From Methylobacterium sp. (GTDB lineage: Bacteria; Pseudomonadota; Alphaproteobacteria; Rhizobiales; Beijerinckiaceae): a stretch of DNA of 62,483 nucleotides. Both the position numbers and the translations under genes were made by a program. Every line of letters starts with the position of its first letter. The stretch's first letter is position 1. Below the pieces are notes generated by a model. That model did no database searches. It was not told where the DNA came from and saw only the letters and a program-made list of their open reading frames with translations. Shown one piece after another: positions 19,040 through 28,427 of this stretch. The stretch lies in the NCBI RefSeq assembly GCF_019745455.1, contig NZ_JAIETD010000063.1:1-62483 (forward strand), given 5' to 3'.

Positions 19040-19542
19040 CGGGCAGCTCCGGACTGCATCACATCTTCGATCGCATCGACGATGTTGGTATAGGCGCCGC
19101 AGCGGCAGATGTTGCCGCTCATCGCCTCGCGGATCTCCTCCCGCGAATGGGCGTGGCCTTCCGCGAGCATGCCGGCCGCAGAGCAGATCTGGCCCGGCGT
19201 GCAGTAGCCGCATTGGAACGCGTCGTGCTCGACGAAGGCCGCCTGGAGCGGGTGCATCGCGCCGGCTTGTCCGAGCCCCTCGATCGTGGTGATCTCGGCG
19301 CCGTCCTTCATCACGGCGAGCGCCAGGCAGGAATTGATGCGCTTGCCGTCCACCAGCACGGTGCAGGCGCCGCATTGGCCGTGGTCGCAGCCCTTCTTGG
19401 TGCCGGTGAGGTCGAGGCCTTCGCGCAGGAGATCCAGCAGCGTCGTCCAGGGCGCGACCTGAAGGTTGCGGGTCTCGCCATTGATCGTCAGGCTGATGCC
19501 GATTGTCTCCATGGCCCTGGGCGAGCCGCTGTCGATGAGCAT
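19036..19542 (-). CDS. paoA: 2Fe-2S subunit of the aldehyde oxidoreductase
   Basis: 168 residues. An N-terminal plant-type ferredoxin fold carries GCDHGQCGACTV plus a fourth cysteine in INSCLAL. A C-terminal [2Fe-2S] helical domain carries FQCGYCTPGQ and GNICRCGAY. Both clusters are complete. E. coli PaoA carries a Tat signal, but here the N-terminus is only a short polar leader (LIDSGSPRAMETIGISLT) with no twin-arginine or hydrophobic core, so this enzyme is probably cytoplasmic. GGATCG precedes the ATG at 19542; an internal ATG at 19512 is the alternative. It is first in the operon. Confidence 0.88.
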   Translation of the reverse strand: MLIDSGSPRAMETIGISLTINGETRNLQVAPWTTLLDLLREGLDLTGTKKGCDHGQCGACTVLVDGKRINSCLALAVMKDGAEITTIEGLGQAGAMHPLQAAFVEHDAFQCGYCTPGQICSAAGMLAEGHAHSREEIREAMSGNICRCGAYTNIVDAIEDVMQSGAAR

Positions 19543-19723
19543 GGGCGATCCGAAATGTTGGCGAGGCGAACGGACGTGGCGCCGGGACCGGCAGCACAGT
19601 CGATAACCATTCCAGGGTGGGGCTGTTCCCCTTTGGCCGCGCCGCCGCGGCGAGCGGGGCGGTTTACGGCGGCCCCGCGCCTCGGCTACGCCTCAGCCAC
19701 CGCACCCGATCAGGACATCGCCC

Positions 19724-21109
19724 ATGGCCGCGCTCGACCCCGTGCTCAACGACATCGACCGCGATCTCGACAACAGCCTGGAGCGGCTGTTCGCGTTCCT
19801 GCGCATCCCGTCGATCTCGACAGATCCGGCCTATTCCGGCCATTGCCGCGAGGCGGCGTCCTGGCTCGAAGGCACGCTGAGCGCGCTCGGCTTCGAAACC
19901 GGCATCCACGAGACCTCGCTCCACCCGGTGGTGCTCGCGCATGCACCCAAGCCCGGCACGCCGCACGTCCTGTTCTACGGCCATTACGACGTGCAGCCAG
20001 TAGATCCACTGAGCCTGTGGGAGACGCCGCCCTTCGAGCCAAGGATCGCCACCGGGGCCGATGGCGCCAAGAAGATCGTCGCCCGCGGCGCCTCGGACGA
20101 CAAGGGCCAGGTCATGACCTTCATCGAGGCCTGCAGGGCCTGGAAGGCGATGCATGGCGAGCTTCCCTGCGGCGTCACCATCCTGATCGAGGGCGCCGAG
20201 GAGAACGGCTCCCAGGGCCTGCCCGAGTGGGTCGCGAAGAACCGCGATAAGCTCGTCGCCGACATCGTCCTCGTCTGCGACACCAGCATGTGGAATCCGA
20301 CCACCCCGGCGATCACGACCTCGCTGCGGGGCCTCGCCTATTTCGAGGTCAAGGTCACCTGCGCCGACCGCGACCTGCATTCGGGCTTCTTCGGCGGGGC
20401 CGCGGCCAACCCGATCCACGTGCTCTCGCGCATCATCGCCGACCTCCACGATGCCGGCGGCCGGGTGACGCTACCGGGCTTCTACGACGGCGTGCGCGAG
20501 ACGCCGCCCGAGATCCTTGAGCAATGGCGCGGGCTCGACCTCAGCCCCGAGAAGTTTCTCGGCCCGATCGGCCTCAGCCAGCCTTCCGGCGAGCGCGGGC
20601 GCATGCTCATCGAGCAGATCCAGTCGCGCCCGGCCTGCGACGCCAACGGCATCATCGGCGGCTATACCGGCGAGGGCACCAAGACCGTGATCGCATCCCA
20701 GGCGAGCGCCAAGGTCTCGTTCCGCCTCGTCGACGACCAGGACCCGGAGGTACTCGCCGCCACCTTCGAGGCTTTCGTCCGGGAGCGCATCCCCTCCGAC
20801 TGCTCGGTGGAGGTGATCTGCTACAAGGGCTCGCGCGCCATCAGCCTGCCCTTCGACATGCCGGAACTGGAGACCGCGAAGGCCGCGCTCGCCGAGGAAT
20901 GGGGCGTTGCTCCCGTGACGATCGGCGCCGGCGGCTCGATCCCGATCGTCGGCGACTTCAAGCGACTCCTCGACCGCAACACCCTCCTCATCGGCTTCGG
21001 CCTCGACGACGACCGCATCCACTCGCCGAACGAGAAGTACGACCTCAGGAGCTTCCACAAGGGCACTCGGTCGTGGGCGCGGATCTTGGGGGCGTTCGGC
21101 GGGCGTTGA
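19724..21109 (+). CDS. M20-family metallo-dipeptidase
   Basis: 461-residue cytoplasmic zinc peptidase of the carnosinase/dipeptidase branch. Metal and catalytic residues are visible: His87 and Asp89 in GHYDVQP, the bridging Asp in RGASDDKG (about 125), and the Glu pair in EGAEENGS (159-160). The dimerisation domain has the conserved RDLHSGFFGG. The final ligand is in DDRIHSPNEKYD. AGGA lies eight bases before the start. It is divergent from the aldehyde oxidoreductase and convergent with the YhaN gene. The substrate is probably a small peptide; E. coli-type PepD and DapE are less similar. Confidence 0.9.
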   Translation: MAALDPVLNDIDRDLDNSLERLFAFLRIPSISTDPAYSGHCREAASWLEGTLSALGFETGIHETSLHPVVLAHAPKPGTPHVLFYGHYDVQPVDPLSLWETPPFEPRIATGADGAKKIVARGASDDKGQVMTFIEACRAWKAMHGELPCGVTILIEGAEENGSQGLPEWVAKNRDKLVADIVLVCDTSMWNPTTPAITTSLRGLAYFEVKVTCADRDLHSGFFGGAAANPIHVLSRIIADLHDAGGRVTLPGFYDGVRETPPEILEQWRGLDLSPEKFLGPIGLSQPSGERGRMLIEQIQSRPACDANGIIGGYTGEGTKTVIASQASAKVSFRLVDDQDPEVLAATFEAFVRERIPSDCSVEVICYKGSRAISLPFDMPELETAKAALAEEWGVAPVTIGAGGSIPIVGDFKRLLDRNTLLIGFGLDDDRIHSPNEKYDLRSFHKGTRSWARILGAFGGR

Positions 21110-21159
21110 CGTAAGCGCCCTCCCCCCCCGCAGAGGGGAGGGTTCAGGTGCGCGCCCCC

Positions 21160-24100
21160 TTAAATCGTCACGATATCCACCGCCTCCCCGAGCCGCGCCC
21201 GAGCGATGTCGACCACGTGGGCGTGGTGGGTGAACAGGATCGGCTGGATCGTCTCGCCGATCGAGGCCAGGGCTTCGAGGCCGTGGCCGGTGCGGGCGTC
21301 GTCGAAGGTGAGGAAGAGGTCGTCGCCGACGAAGGGCGCCGGCTCGCCGCGTGCGGCATAATCCTGGAGGTAGGAGAGGCGCAGGGCGAGGTAGAGCTGG
21401 TCGCGGGTGCCCTCGCTCATGCCGTCCACGGCGACGCGCTCGCCGTCCGGCCGGCGGCCGGTGAGGCGGGGGATGTCGGCCTCGTCGTAATCCTGCGCCA
21501 GCCCATCGAAGCTGCCGCCGGTCAGACCGGAAAAGAGGTCGCCGGCCCGGGCCAGGAGCGGGTCCTGCTGCCCGGCGCGGTGGCGGGCGATGGCGCTGCC
21601 GAGCATGAGCTGGGCGAGCCTCAGCACGGACCAGGCCCGGGCGGCGGCCTGCAGCTCGGCCTCGGCCGCCTTGCGCTGGGCCAGCGCCAGCTCCGCACCG
21701 GTGCCGCCTTCGAGCTCGGCCCTTCGCCGCTCGGCCTTGTCCCGATCGGCGAAGACGACGCGGCCGTCCTGGTCGTGGCCCTCCTCCTCCATGGCGAGGC
21801 GGACGAGCGCCGCCTCGATCTCGTCGGGGGTCATCGCAGCGAGTTCGGCGCGCAGGTCCGCCTCGGCGATGCCACCGGCGGCGCGGGTCAGCTCGGCCCG
21901 GCGCGCGGCGAGCTCTGCCCTCAGCCGCGCCCGCGCTCCGAGGCGGCCGTGGAGCACCGCGACCTCCGACGGGGCAGAAGGAGCGACCCCGCCCTCCGCC
22001 AGGTGATGGATCAGCGCCTCGCCGGCCTGGACCAGGGTGTTCCGCGCGGCCTCGGCCCGGCGGGCGGCCTCGTCGCGGTGGCGGGTCAGGGCGAGCCGCC
22101 GGACCTCGCCGTCGCGAGCCCGCTGCAGGCGCTCGTGCAGAGTGCGGATGGCGGCGCTCGGCGCCATGGCGAGGAGGTCGGGGGCGATCGTCTCGAGGAG
22201 CCGGGTGACGCCGTCACGGTAGACCTCGCGATCGCGAAGAATGCCGGCGACGCGGCGGGTGGCGGTCTCGAAGTCGCGGAGCGCCGAGGGCACCGCACGC
22301 CACGCTTCGAGAGCGCTCTCCGCCTCCTCGATGCCTGCCTCCTCGCTAAGTCCGATGGCGGGGATGGATGCGTCCCAGGATGCGAGCCAGGCGGCATGGG
22401 CGGAGGAGGCCTCCCTATGGGCGGCGTCGAGTCGGGCGAGGCCGGCATTGGCGGCGCGCAGCCTCGCCTGCGCCTCGCGCCCGGTCTCCCAGGCCGCCGC
22501 AAGGGCCGTGATGCGATCCTCGAGGCGGGTGAGGAGGAGGCCGGGATCGAAGCCTTCGGCGCCGTCGAGGCCGGCGCGGCGGGCGAGATCGGAAAGCGGC
22601 GCGCGAACCGCATCGATCCGGCGCGAGAGGGTGACGACCTCGTTGCGGCGGCTCTCCAGGGCCTGATGCCCCTCGATGAGGTTCGTCGCCTCGCCGAGCC
22701 AAGCCAACATCTCGGCCGGGGGAAGCGGCGCGATGCCGGCCCCCACCCAGACCTCGCACCAGCCGGTGAGCCCCTCGGCGAGCTCGGCCTCGATCCGGGC
22801 GAGCTGGGCTCGCGCCTCGGCCGCCGCCTCCTGTTCGGTGCCGAGGCGCTGCCGGTCGGTGGCCTGCTCGGCGACGCGGGCGGCATCGGCCGCAAGGTCG
22901 TCGGCCACGCGGTCGGCCTCGATCATCGCCCGCTCGAAACCGGCGATGTCGGAAGCGGCGAGCGGTGCCGCGCGGTCGAACAAGGCCGCCCTCAAGGCCG
23001 CGAAATGCCCGTCGCGCGTGAGCCGCAGGGCGTCGAGCTCGGCCCGGCTCGGGATCGGCCGGCCGGCCTCGCGGCGGCGCAGGCGGGTTTCCGTCGCCGA
23101 GACCGCGGCGTCACCCGCGGCGCAGGCGTCGAGGGCGCGCTCGCGCTCGCGCTCCTTGCCCTCCAGCAGGGCGCGGTAACGCGCGACCGTCTCGGGCGAA
23201 GGCAGCGGCGCATGGCTGAGCCCGGCGGCGTCCGCCACCCCGGGGATCATGCGAGCGGCCTGGCCCGCCAGCAGCATGGACTCGTGTCGGATCGTCGCTT
23301 CGAGGGCGTCGCGCCGGGCGAGATCGTCTCGCAGCGGCGCGAAGGCCTTGAAGGCGGCGCGCAGGGGCGCGGGGTCGAGGGGCGGTCCTTCCGCCTGCTG
23401 CTCGCGGGCAAGATCCGCCTGCTCGGCTTGCGCCTCGGCCCGGTCCCGGGTCAGGCGCGCCAGGGCGGCTTTCCGCTCGCGGCCGTCGCGGATCAGCGCC
23501 TCGATCCGGGCGCGGACCGCGTCCGAGGGCTGACGCGAAGCCAGATCGTCCCGACCGAGCACCCCGATCCGCACCGCGAGCCGGTCGAGCTCGGAGGCGG
23601 CGCGGTCAGCCTCCCCCTGGATGCGGGGCAGGTCGATCCCGTCCTTGTCGAATCGGTCGATCCCGCGAAACCCGTCCAGGATCTCTTGGCCCTGCGGCAG
23701 CAGGGCGGGATCGACGGCGACCGCGTCGAGCTCGGCGCTGGCCTCGGCGAGGGCTTGTGCCGTCTCCGCGCAGGCGGTCTCCGCGGCGCGGACGGAGCCC
23801 AGGGCCTCGCCGAGGCGATCGATCCAGGCGGGAGAGGCCTCGACGAGGCTCGAATCCGCCTCTGCTTCGGCCGCGACGGCATCGATCTCGGCCACCAGCG
23901 GGCTGACGCGCTTGAGGCGCTCCAGCCGCGCCCGTTCGCCGGCGATGCCCTCGCGCGCCTTCCGGATCGCATCGAGGCGCTGCGCTGCGGCGGCGATCTC
24001 GTCATTGAGGTCACGCCAGTCGCCGGTGCGCAGCTCGGTCTCGCGGATCGCCTTGCGCGCGGCCTCGTAGCGGTCGAGGGCCTGGTAGAAGGCCCGGTCC

Positions 24101-24633
24101 TTGGCGCGGCGCGGCGCGAAGATGCGCTCCGCCTCCTCGCCGAGTCCTTTCTGAAGGTCGTGGTAGCCGCGCAGGCCCGAGGCGGCGGCGAACAGGCTGG
24201 CGCCGACCTCGCCGTCGCTCGTCAGCATCTCCTGGCCGCCCTGGCGCAGGCTGCGGGCATCGAGCCCGAAGGCACGGCAGAACACCTCGCGGCTCAGGGC
24301 ACCGAGATAAGGAACGAGGGCATCCTCCGGCAGCGGTCCGTCGGCGGCATCCACCAGGGTATTGCGGCTGCCCTTGCGACGGCGGAAGGCGAGGCGCCGC
24401 CCGTCGCCGGCCTCGATCTCGGCGCCGAGGCGCAAAGCGCTCATCTCGTGGCGGAAGGCGTAGCGGGTCCGGACCTCGATGCCGAACAGGAGGTCGGTAA
24501 GCGCGGCGAGCGCCGAGCTCTTGCCCGCTTCGTTGGGGCCGAGCACGACGTGGAGCCGGGCGCCGGGCCGGAAGACGAGGCTGCGGTCGCTGAAGGGGCC
24601 GTAGCGTTCGAGGTCGAGGCGGCAGAGGCGCAT
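21160..24633 (-). CDS. YhaN-type AAA/SbcC-like ATPase
   Basis: 1157-residue SMC/Rad50-like protein. The N-terminal half of the ATPase has Walker A GPNEAGKSS (32-40). Long Ala/Glu/Arg-rich coiled coils make up about 900 residues, and a C-terminal half carries the signature region (SEGTRDQLYLALRLSYLQDY) and a Walker B-like segment (PFVGDDLFLTFDDAR). The partner nuclease is encoded 3 bp upstream, the normal yhaO-yhaN arrangement, so the two probably form a DNA end-processing or repair complex like SbcCD/Mre11-Rad50. I do not see a Rad50-type zinc hook CxxC. YhaN is preferred to SbcC because of the N-terminal RLCRLDLERYGPFSD pattern and the YhaO-like partner. Confidence 0.85.
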   Translation of the reverse strand: MRLCRLDLERYGPFSDRSLVFRPGARLHVVLGPNEAGKSSALAALTDLLFGIEVRTRYAFRHEMSALRLGAEIEAGDGRRLAFRRRKGSRNTLVDAADGPLPEDALVPYLGALSREVFCRAFGLDARSLRQGGQEMLTSDGEVGASLFAAASGLRGYHDLQKGLGEEAERIFAPRRAKDRAFYQALDRYEAARKAIRETELRTGDWRDLNDEIAAAAQRLDAIRKAREGIAGERARLERLKRVSPLVAEIDAVAAEAEADSSLVEASPAWIDRLGEALGSVRAAETACAETAQALAEASAELDAVAVDPALLPQGQEILDGFRGIDRFDKDGIDLPRIQGEADRAASELDRLAVRIGVLGRDDLASRQPSDAVRARIEALIRDGRERKAALARLTRDRAEAQAEQADLAREQQAEGPPLDPAPLRAAFKAFAPLRDDLARRDALEATIRHESMLLAGQAARMIPGVADAAGLSHAPLPSPETVARYRALLEGKERERERALDACAAGDAAVSATETRLRRREAGRPIPSRAELDALRLTRDGHFAALRAALFDRAAPLAASDIAGFERAMIEADRVADDLAADAARVAEQATDRQRLGTEQEAAAEARAQLARIEAELAEGLTGWCEVWVGAGIAPLPPAEMLAWLGEATNLIEGHQALESRRNEVVTLSRRIDAVRAPLSDLARRAGLDGAEGFDPGLLLTRLEDRITALAAAWETGREAQARLRAANAGLARLDAAHREASSAHAAWLASWDASIPAIGLSEEAGIEEAESALEAWRAVPSALRDFETATRRVAGILRDREVYRDGVTRLLETIAPDLLAMAPSAAIRTLHERLQRARDGEVRRLALTRHRDEAARRAEAARNTLVQAGEALIHHLAEGGVAPSAPSEVAVLHGRLGARARLRAELAARRAELTRAAGGIAEADLRAELAAMTPDEIEAALVRLAMEEEGHDQDGRVVFADRDKAERRRAELEGGTGAELALAQRKAAEAELQAAARAWSVLRLAQLMLGSAIARHRAGQQDPLLARAGDLFSGLTGGSFDGLAQDYDEADIPRLTGRRPDGERVAVDGMSEGTRDQLYLALRLSYLQDYAARGEPAPFVGDDLFLTFDDARTGHGLEALASIGETIQPILFTHHAHVVDIARARLGEAVDIVTI

Positions 24634-24636
24634 CGC

Positions 24637-25881
24637 TCAGCAATCCCGCCCCGAGAGCCGCCCGACGATCATCGCCTCGGCCTCGGCGCACAGGGCGTCG
24701 AGGTCTGACAGATCGGTCTCGGCAGCGACGCCGCCGGGCATCTTGCCTCCGATCTCGGCGAGCGCCGCCTTGGCGCGGGCGCGAAAGTCCGGGTCGCGGT
24801 CGAGTTGAGCGAGGAGCCGAACGGGATCGATGGCGGTGAGGTCCGCCGCCCCGCGCACTTCCGACCTCTCCGGCCGGCGGGTGGCGTCGACGAGGCGTTC
24901 CAGCCAGATATCTTCGTGGATGCGCTGGGCCGCCGCCTGGACCTCCGCCCTGAAGGCCTCGCGGTCGGCGGCGATGCGGTCGTGCAGCCGGGTTTCGCCA
25001 ACGAGGCGCAGGCGCAGGGCCAGGAGCTTGCCGCCCGCGTCCCGTGCCAGGGGCCTTAGCGCCGCGTCGATGGCGGACAGCGCCTCGGCCTCGCTCTCCA
25101 GCCCGCCGAGATCGACCTCGCCCAGGGCGAAGCGGGCATGGTCGACGATGATCCGGCGAACCTGCCTCACCCGGCCATCCGCCACCTCGACGGCGACGGC
25201 GCCCTTCGGCCCGCATTCGCGGATGGAGCGGCCCTGGAGGTTGCCGGGGAAGACGATCCAGGGGTCGCGGGAGAGCTCGCCATACTCGTGGATATGGCCG
25301 AGCGCCCAATAATCGTAGCCTCGCGCCGCGAGGTCGGCGACCGAGCACGGCGCGTAAGCGTCGTGGAGCGCCGAGCCCGTGCAGGAGGTGTGGAGCACGC
25401 CGATATTGAACCAGCCCGGCACGGCCGCCGGGTAGGTCAGCGCATAGTTCTCCTCCACGGCCCGGTTCGGAAAGCTGCGGCCGTGGAGTGCCACGCGGAG
25501 GTGGTCGAGGCGGTGCGTCTCGGCGCGGTCGGCGCGGTAGCTGCGGACGGATGGTGGCAGGGTGATCGATTTGGTGATGACGCTCTCGGCGTCGTGGTTG
25601 CCGCGCACCAGCACCACCGGGATGCCGGCGCGGTCGAGGCGGGCGACCTGGCGGGCGAAGAACAACCCGATGGTGTTGTCGGCCCAGTCGCCGTCATAGA
25701 CGTCGCCCGCGACGATCAGGAAGGCGACGCGCTGCTCGATGGCGAGGCTGACCAGATCCTCGAAGGCGCGCCGCCCGGCCGACGCGAAGGCCCGCGCCAC
25801 CTCGGCATCCTTGAGGGCGAGGCCGGCCAGCGGGCTGCCGAGATGCAGGTCGGCGGCATGGATGAAGGTGAACGCAACCAT
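24637..25881 (-). CDS. YhaO/SbcD-type DNA repair exonuclease (metallophosphoesterase)
   Basis: 414 residues. The calcineurin-like phosphoesterase motifs are all present: HAADLHLGSP at the N-terminus, GDVYDGDW, VRGNHDAE and GHIHEYGEL. The C-terminal third is helical and would contact the ATPase partner. A strong GGAGGGGA lies before the ATG at 25881. It forms a two-gene operon with the YhaN-like ATPase (3-bp gap). Expected role is Mn-dependent nuclease activity on DNA ends in recombination or repair. Family assignment is firm; the specific substrate is not known. Confidence 0.9.
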   Translation of the reverse strand: MVAFTFIHAADLHLGSPLAGLALKDAEVARAFASAGRRAFEDLVSLAIEQRVAFLIVAGDVYDGDWADNTIGLFFARQVARLDRAGIPVVLVRGNHDAESVITKSITLPPSVRSYRADRAETHRLDHLRVALHGRSFPNRAVEENYALTYPAAVPGWFNIGVLHTSCTGSALHDAYAPCSVADLAARGYDYWALGHIHEYGELSRDPWIVFPGNLQGRSIRECGPKGAVAVEVADGRVRQVRRIIVDHARFALGEVDLGGLESEAEALSAIDAALRPLARDAGGKLLALRLRLVGETRLHDRIAADREAFRAEVQAAAQRIHEDIWLERLVDATRRPERSEVRGAADLTAIDPVRLLAQLDRDPDFRARAKAALAEIGGKMPGGVAAETDLSDLDALCAEAEAMIVGRLSGRDC

Positions 25882-25952
25882 TCCCCTCCGCCTAGCTCGG
25901 ATCGAAGCAGGCTGTCACGTCCTCAGCGCACGGTCTGCACAGGGGGTGCGAT

Positions 25953-26681
25953 TCACGTCGCGGGTGCGATCACCACGATGTCGCCGCAGGGCGGCTGCGA
26001 GGTGATGACGGCGCTCGCAACGCCCCAGAGCCGCACGCCACGGCCACGCTCGACCACCGGCCCGCCGGAATCGCCGATGCAGACGAGGGAACCGATGGCG
26101 CGGGCGATGGTGAGGCCCGACTCTGACACGGCGATGGGACGAAGAAGCGTCGTGCGGAGCATGCCGGGAGCGTTGCCAGAGAGCCCGATGCCGGCGAGTT
26201 CCAGGGTCGCGGGCGGCCTGCCGCCGCGGCGCGCGAGCGGTATCGGGCGGCGGTCGCGCACCGGCTCGGTGAGGCGCAGGACGGCGACGTCGAGGATGAG
26301 GGCGGCGAGGTTGGCGCCGAAATCGCCGGTCGGCAGCGCCCCCCCGATGGCGTAGCGCGAGACGCTGGCGACCGAATAGGCAGGCCCCGCCGGGCGGCTT
26401 CCCCGGTAGAACACCACCAGGGCGCCGACAGGACTGTCGCGCACGCAATGGGCCGCGGTCATCACACGGGAACGTCCGATCAGGACGCCGGTGCACTGGC
26501 TGACTTTGAGGTCCTCGCCGGGCTGAAGGACCGTTCCGACCGCGGCGGTGGCCTGCGCCAGGGCATCGCCGGCGCGCGCCGGAGCGCCGCCCTGGATCGC
26601 CTGTGCGGGGGCCGTGGCGAGGAGGATCGCGGCGGAGGCGAGACTGGGTCCGAGGCGAGGCCTTCCGGGGCAGGTTGTCAT
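25953..26681 (-). CDS. Secreted trypsin-like serine protease
   Basis: About 242 residues from the ATG at 26681. It has a signal peptide (LGPSLASAAILLATAPAQA), then an S1-type fold starting IQGG, with His in VMTAAHCV, Asp in ILDVAVLRL and Ser in GDSGGPVV, so the catalytic triad is complete. A Cys pairs near the His loop as in chymotrypsin-like enzymes. Exported to the periplasm or outside. The open frame reaches 26825, but that extension is Arg/Pro-rich and would bury the signal peptide. Divergent from ruvB. Substrate unknown; it lacks a PDZ domain, so it is not DegP/HtrA. Confidence 0.82.
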   Translation of the reverse strand: MTTCPGRPRLGPSLASAAILLATAPAQAIQGGAPARAGDALAQATAAVGTVLQPGEDLKVSQCTGVLIGRSRVMTAAHCVRDSPVGALVVFYRGSRPAGPAYSVASVSRYAIGGALPTGDFGANLAALILDVAVLRLTEPVRDRRPIPLARRGGRPPATLELAGIGLSGNAPGMLRTTLLRPIAVSESGLTIARAIGSLVCIGDSGGPVVERGRGVRLWGVASAVITSQPPCGDIVVIAPAT

Positions 26682-26908
26682 CGGGGCGATCACATCCGTG
26701 TCGAGGCCGGGCCGTCGCGCCGGCCCATCCTGGGCTGGGAAAAAGGGTAAGCGCCGCGCTCCTTCGTTCAAGCGGACGCCAAGCCGCAGCAGCCTTCCGG
26801 AAGATGCACGAGGCCGCCCCGGCATGCTATCGCCCGTTCCGCCATCGACAGGTAAGGTGCCGGCGATGCCGTCTGGCGCATCCCCGAGGCTGACGCTCGC
26901 GAGTCCCG

Positions 26909-27970
26909 TTGACCAAGCCCAAACCCATTCCGACTTCGCTTCTCACCGCCGGGCACCAGGCCGACGACGTCGAGACCTCGATCCGACCGCTGAGCCTTGC
27001 CGAGTTCATCGGCCAGCGCGCGGCCCGCGCCAACATGCAGATCTTCATCGAATCCGCAAAGAAGACCGGCTCGGCGCTGGACCACGTCCTGTTCGTGGGG
27101 CCGCCGGGGCTGGGCAAGACCACCCTCGCCCAGATCGTCGCGCGCGAGCTCGGGGTGAATTTCCGCTCGACCTCCGGACCGGTCATCGCCAAGGCGGGCG
27201 ACCTCGCGGCGCAGCTCACCAATCTGGAGGAGCGCGACGTTCTCTTCATCGACGAGATCCACCGCCTCAACCCGGCGGTGGAGGAGATCCTCTACCCGGC
27301 GATGGAGGATTACCAGCTCGACCTCATCATCGGCGAGGGGCCGGCCGCCCGCTCGGTGAAGATCGAGCTGCCGAAATTCACGCTGGTGGGCGCCACGACC
27401 CGCGCCGGCCTCCTGACGACGCCGCTTCGCGACCGCTTCGGCATCCCGATCCGCCTGGAATTCTACGACGTCGACGAGCTCGAGCTCATCGTCACCCGTG
27501 CCGCCCGGGTGCTCGGCCTCGGCATGTCGGCCGAAGGCGCCAACGAGATCGCCAAGCGTGCGCGCGGCACCCCCCGCATCGCCGGGCGCTTGTTGAGGCG
27601 GGTGAGGGACTTCGCCATCGTCGCGGACGCACCGACCGTGACGCGCGCCATCGCCGACCGGGCGCTCCAGCTCCTCGACGTCGACCCCGCCGGCCTCGAC
27701 GTGATGGACCGGAAATACCTCACCATGATCGCGACCTCCTTCGGCGGCGGCCCCGTCGGCATCGAGACCATCGCGGCGGCCCTCTCCGAACCGCGCGACG
27801 CCATCGAGGACATTATCGAGCCGTTCCTGATTCAGAAGGGCTTCGTCCAGCGCACCCCGCGCGGCCGGATGCTGACGCGCCACGCCTTCAAGCACATGGG
27901 CTTCGCCGAGCCGAAACGCGATCCGGGCTCGCAATTCGGCCTGTTCGGCGGCGATGAGCCGGATGCGTGA
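26909..27970 (+). CDS. ruvB: Holliday junction branch-migration ATPase RuvB
   Basis: 353 residues, full length. Conserved start region [13 protein letters not shown], Walker [10 protein letters not shown], Walker B FIDEIHRL, sensor 1 VGATTRAG, arginine finger region in [14 protein letters not shown], and the C-terminal winged-helix ([18 protein letters not shown]). It drives branch migration with RuvA. It uses a TTG start (26909), which is unusual; no better in-frame ATG precedes the conserved region. ruvA and ruvC are not in the window upstream (a divergent protease gene lies there), so ruvB is separated from its usual partners. Followed by the ParD-like gene. Confidence 0.95.
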   Translation: MTKPKPIPTSLLTAGHQADDVETSIRPLSLAEFIGQRAARANMQIFIESAKKTGSALDHVLFVGPPGLGKTTLAQIVARELGVNFRSTSGPVIAKAGDLAAQLTNLEERDVLFIDEIHRLNPAVEEILYPAMEDYQLDLIIGEGPAARSVKIELPKFTLVGATTRAGLLTTPLRDRFGIPIRLEFYDVDELELIVTRAARVLGLGMSAEGANEIAKRARGTPRIAGRLLRRVRDFAIVADAPTVTRAIADRALQLLDVDPAGLDVMDRKYLTMIATSFGGGPVGIETIAAALSEPRDAIEDIIEPFLIQKGFVQRTPRGRMLTRHAFKHMGFAEPKRDPGSQFGLFGGDEPDA

Positions 27971-28030
27971 GCGGACGCGAGAGCCGTGCTACGATACGCG
28001 GAGGATCGATGGCGAGACGGGCTCTTACGA

Positions 28031-28291
28031 ATGTCGGCGACACGAGATCTCAGCGTTTCCCTTCACACTGACCTGGCGGAGATGGTGCGGGCGAAGGTGG
28101 CGACTGGTGAATATGCCGGTGAGAGCGACGTGATCGGCGAAGGCTTGCGGGCCCTCGAGGACGAGACGGATGAATGGCTGCGCACTCGCGTCGCTGCTGT
28201 CTACGATCGCATGGCGTCGGAGCCCGGCTTATCCCGGTCCCTCGCCGACGTCCGGCGAGCCTTGAGCGGCGAACCGGGTCGGACCGTCTGA
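28031..28291 (+). CDS. ParD-like antitoxin, probably orphaned
   Basis: 86 residues from the ATG at 28031. A ribbon-helix-helix DNA-binding N-terminus (SVSLHTDLAEMVRAKVATGEY, then ESDVIGEGLRAL) precedes a helical toxin-binding tail (WLRTRVAAVYDRMASEPG). This is the ParD/CopG layout of type II antitoxins. The next reading frame begins like ParE but is only 42 codons, so the module looks broken. It sits between ruvB and ybgC, 60 bp after ruvB. It could still act as a DNA-binding protein or neutralise a ParE encoded elsewhere. Confidence 0.75.
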   Translation: MSATRDLSVSLHTDLAEMVRAKVATGEYAGESDVIGEGLRALEDETDEWLRTRVAAVYDRMASEPGLSRSLADVRRALSGEPGRTV

Positions 28292-28298
28292 GCCCGCC

Positions 28299-28427
28299 GT
28301 GACGCATGAGGTTCGCTTCAGCCCGGATGCCCTCGACGATGGCCTCGGCATGAGCATCGCGCCGGTCCGCTTCGGCGTGCCGCCGGAGATCGTGGTGGTC
28401 GACCTGTCCTCGGAGGCCGTCTCGTGA
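28299..28427 (+). pseudogene. ParE toxin remnant
   Basis: A 42-codon frame with GTG start, 7 bp after the parD-like stop. The first 14 codons (THEVRFSPDALDD) match the beginning of ParE/RelE-type toxins. The remainder (IAPVRFGVPPEIVVVDLSS) does not, and the usual 90-100 residues with the conserved Arg/Tyr core are missing, so an internal deletion is the simplest explanation. Its TGA overlaps the ybgC start (GTGA at 28424-28427), so ribosomes finishing here can restart on ybgC. Retention of this coupling may explain why the frame survives. Confidence 0.6.

Noticed and set aside
21148..24708. A 1186-codon open frame opposite the YhaN-like ATPase
   Set aside because: Antisense shadow of a gene with Walker motifs; Gly/Ala/Glu-rich translation with no domain.
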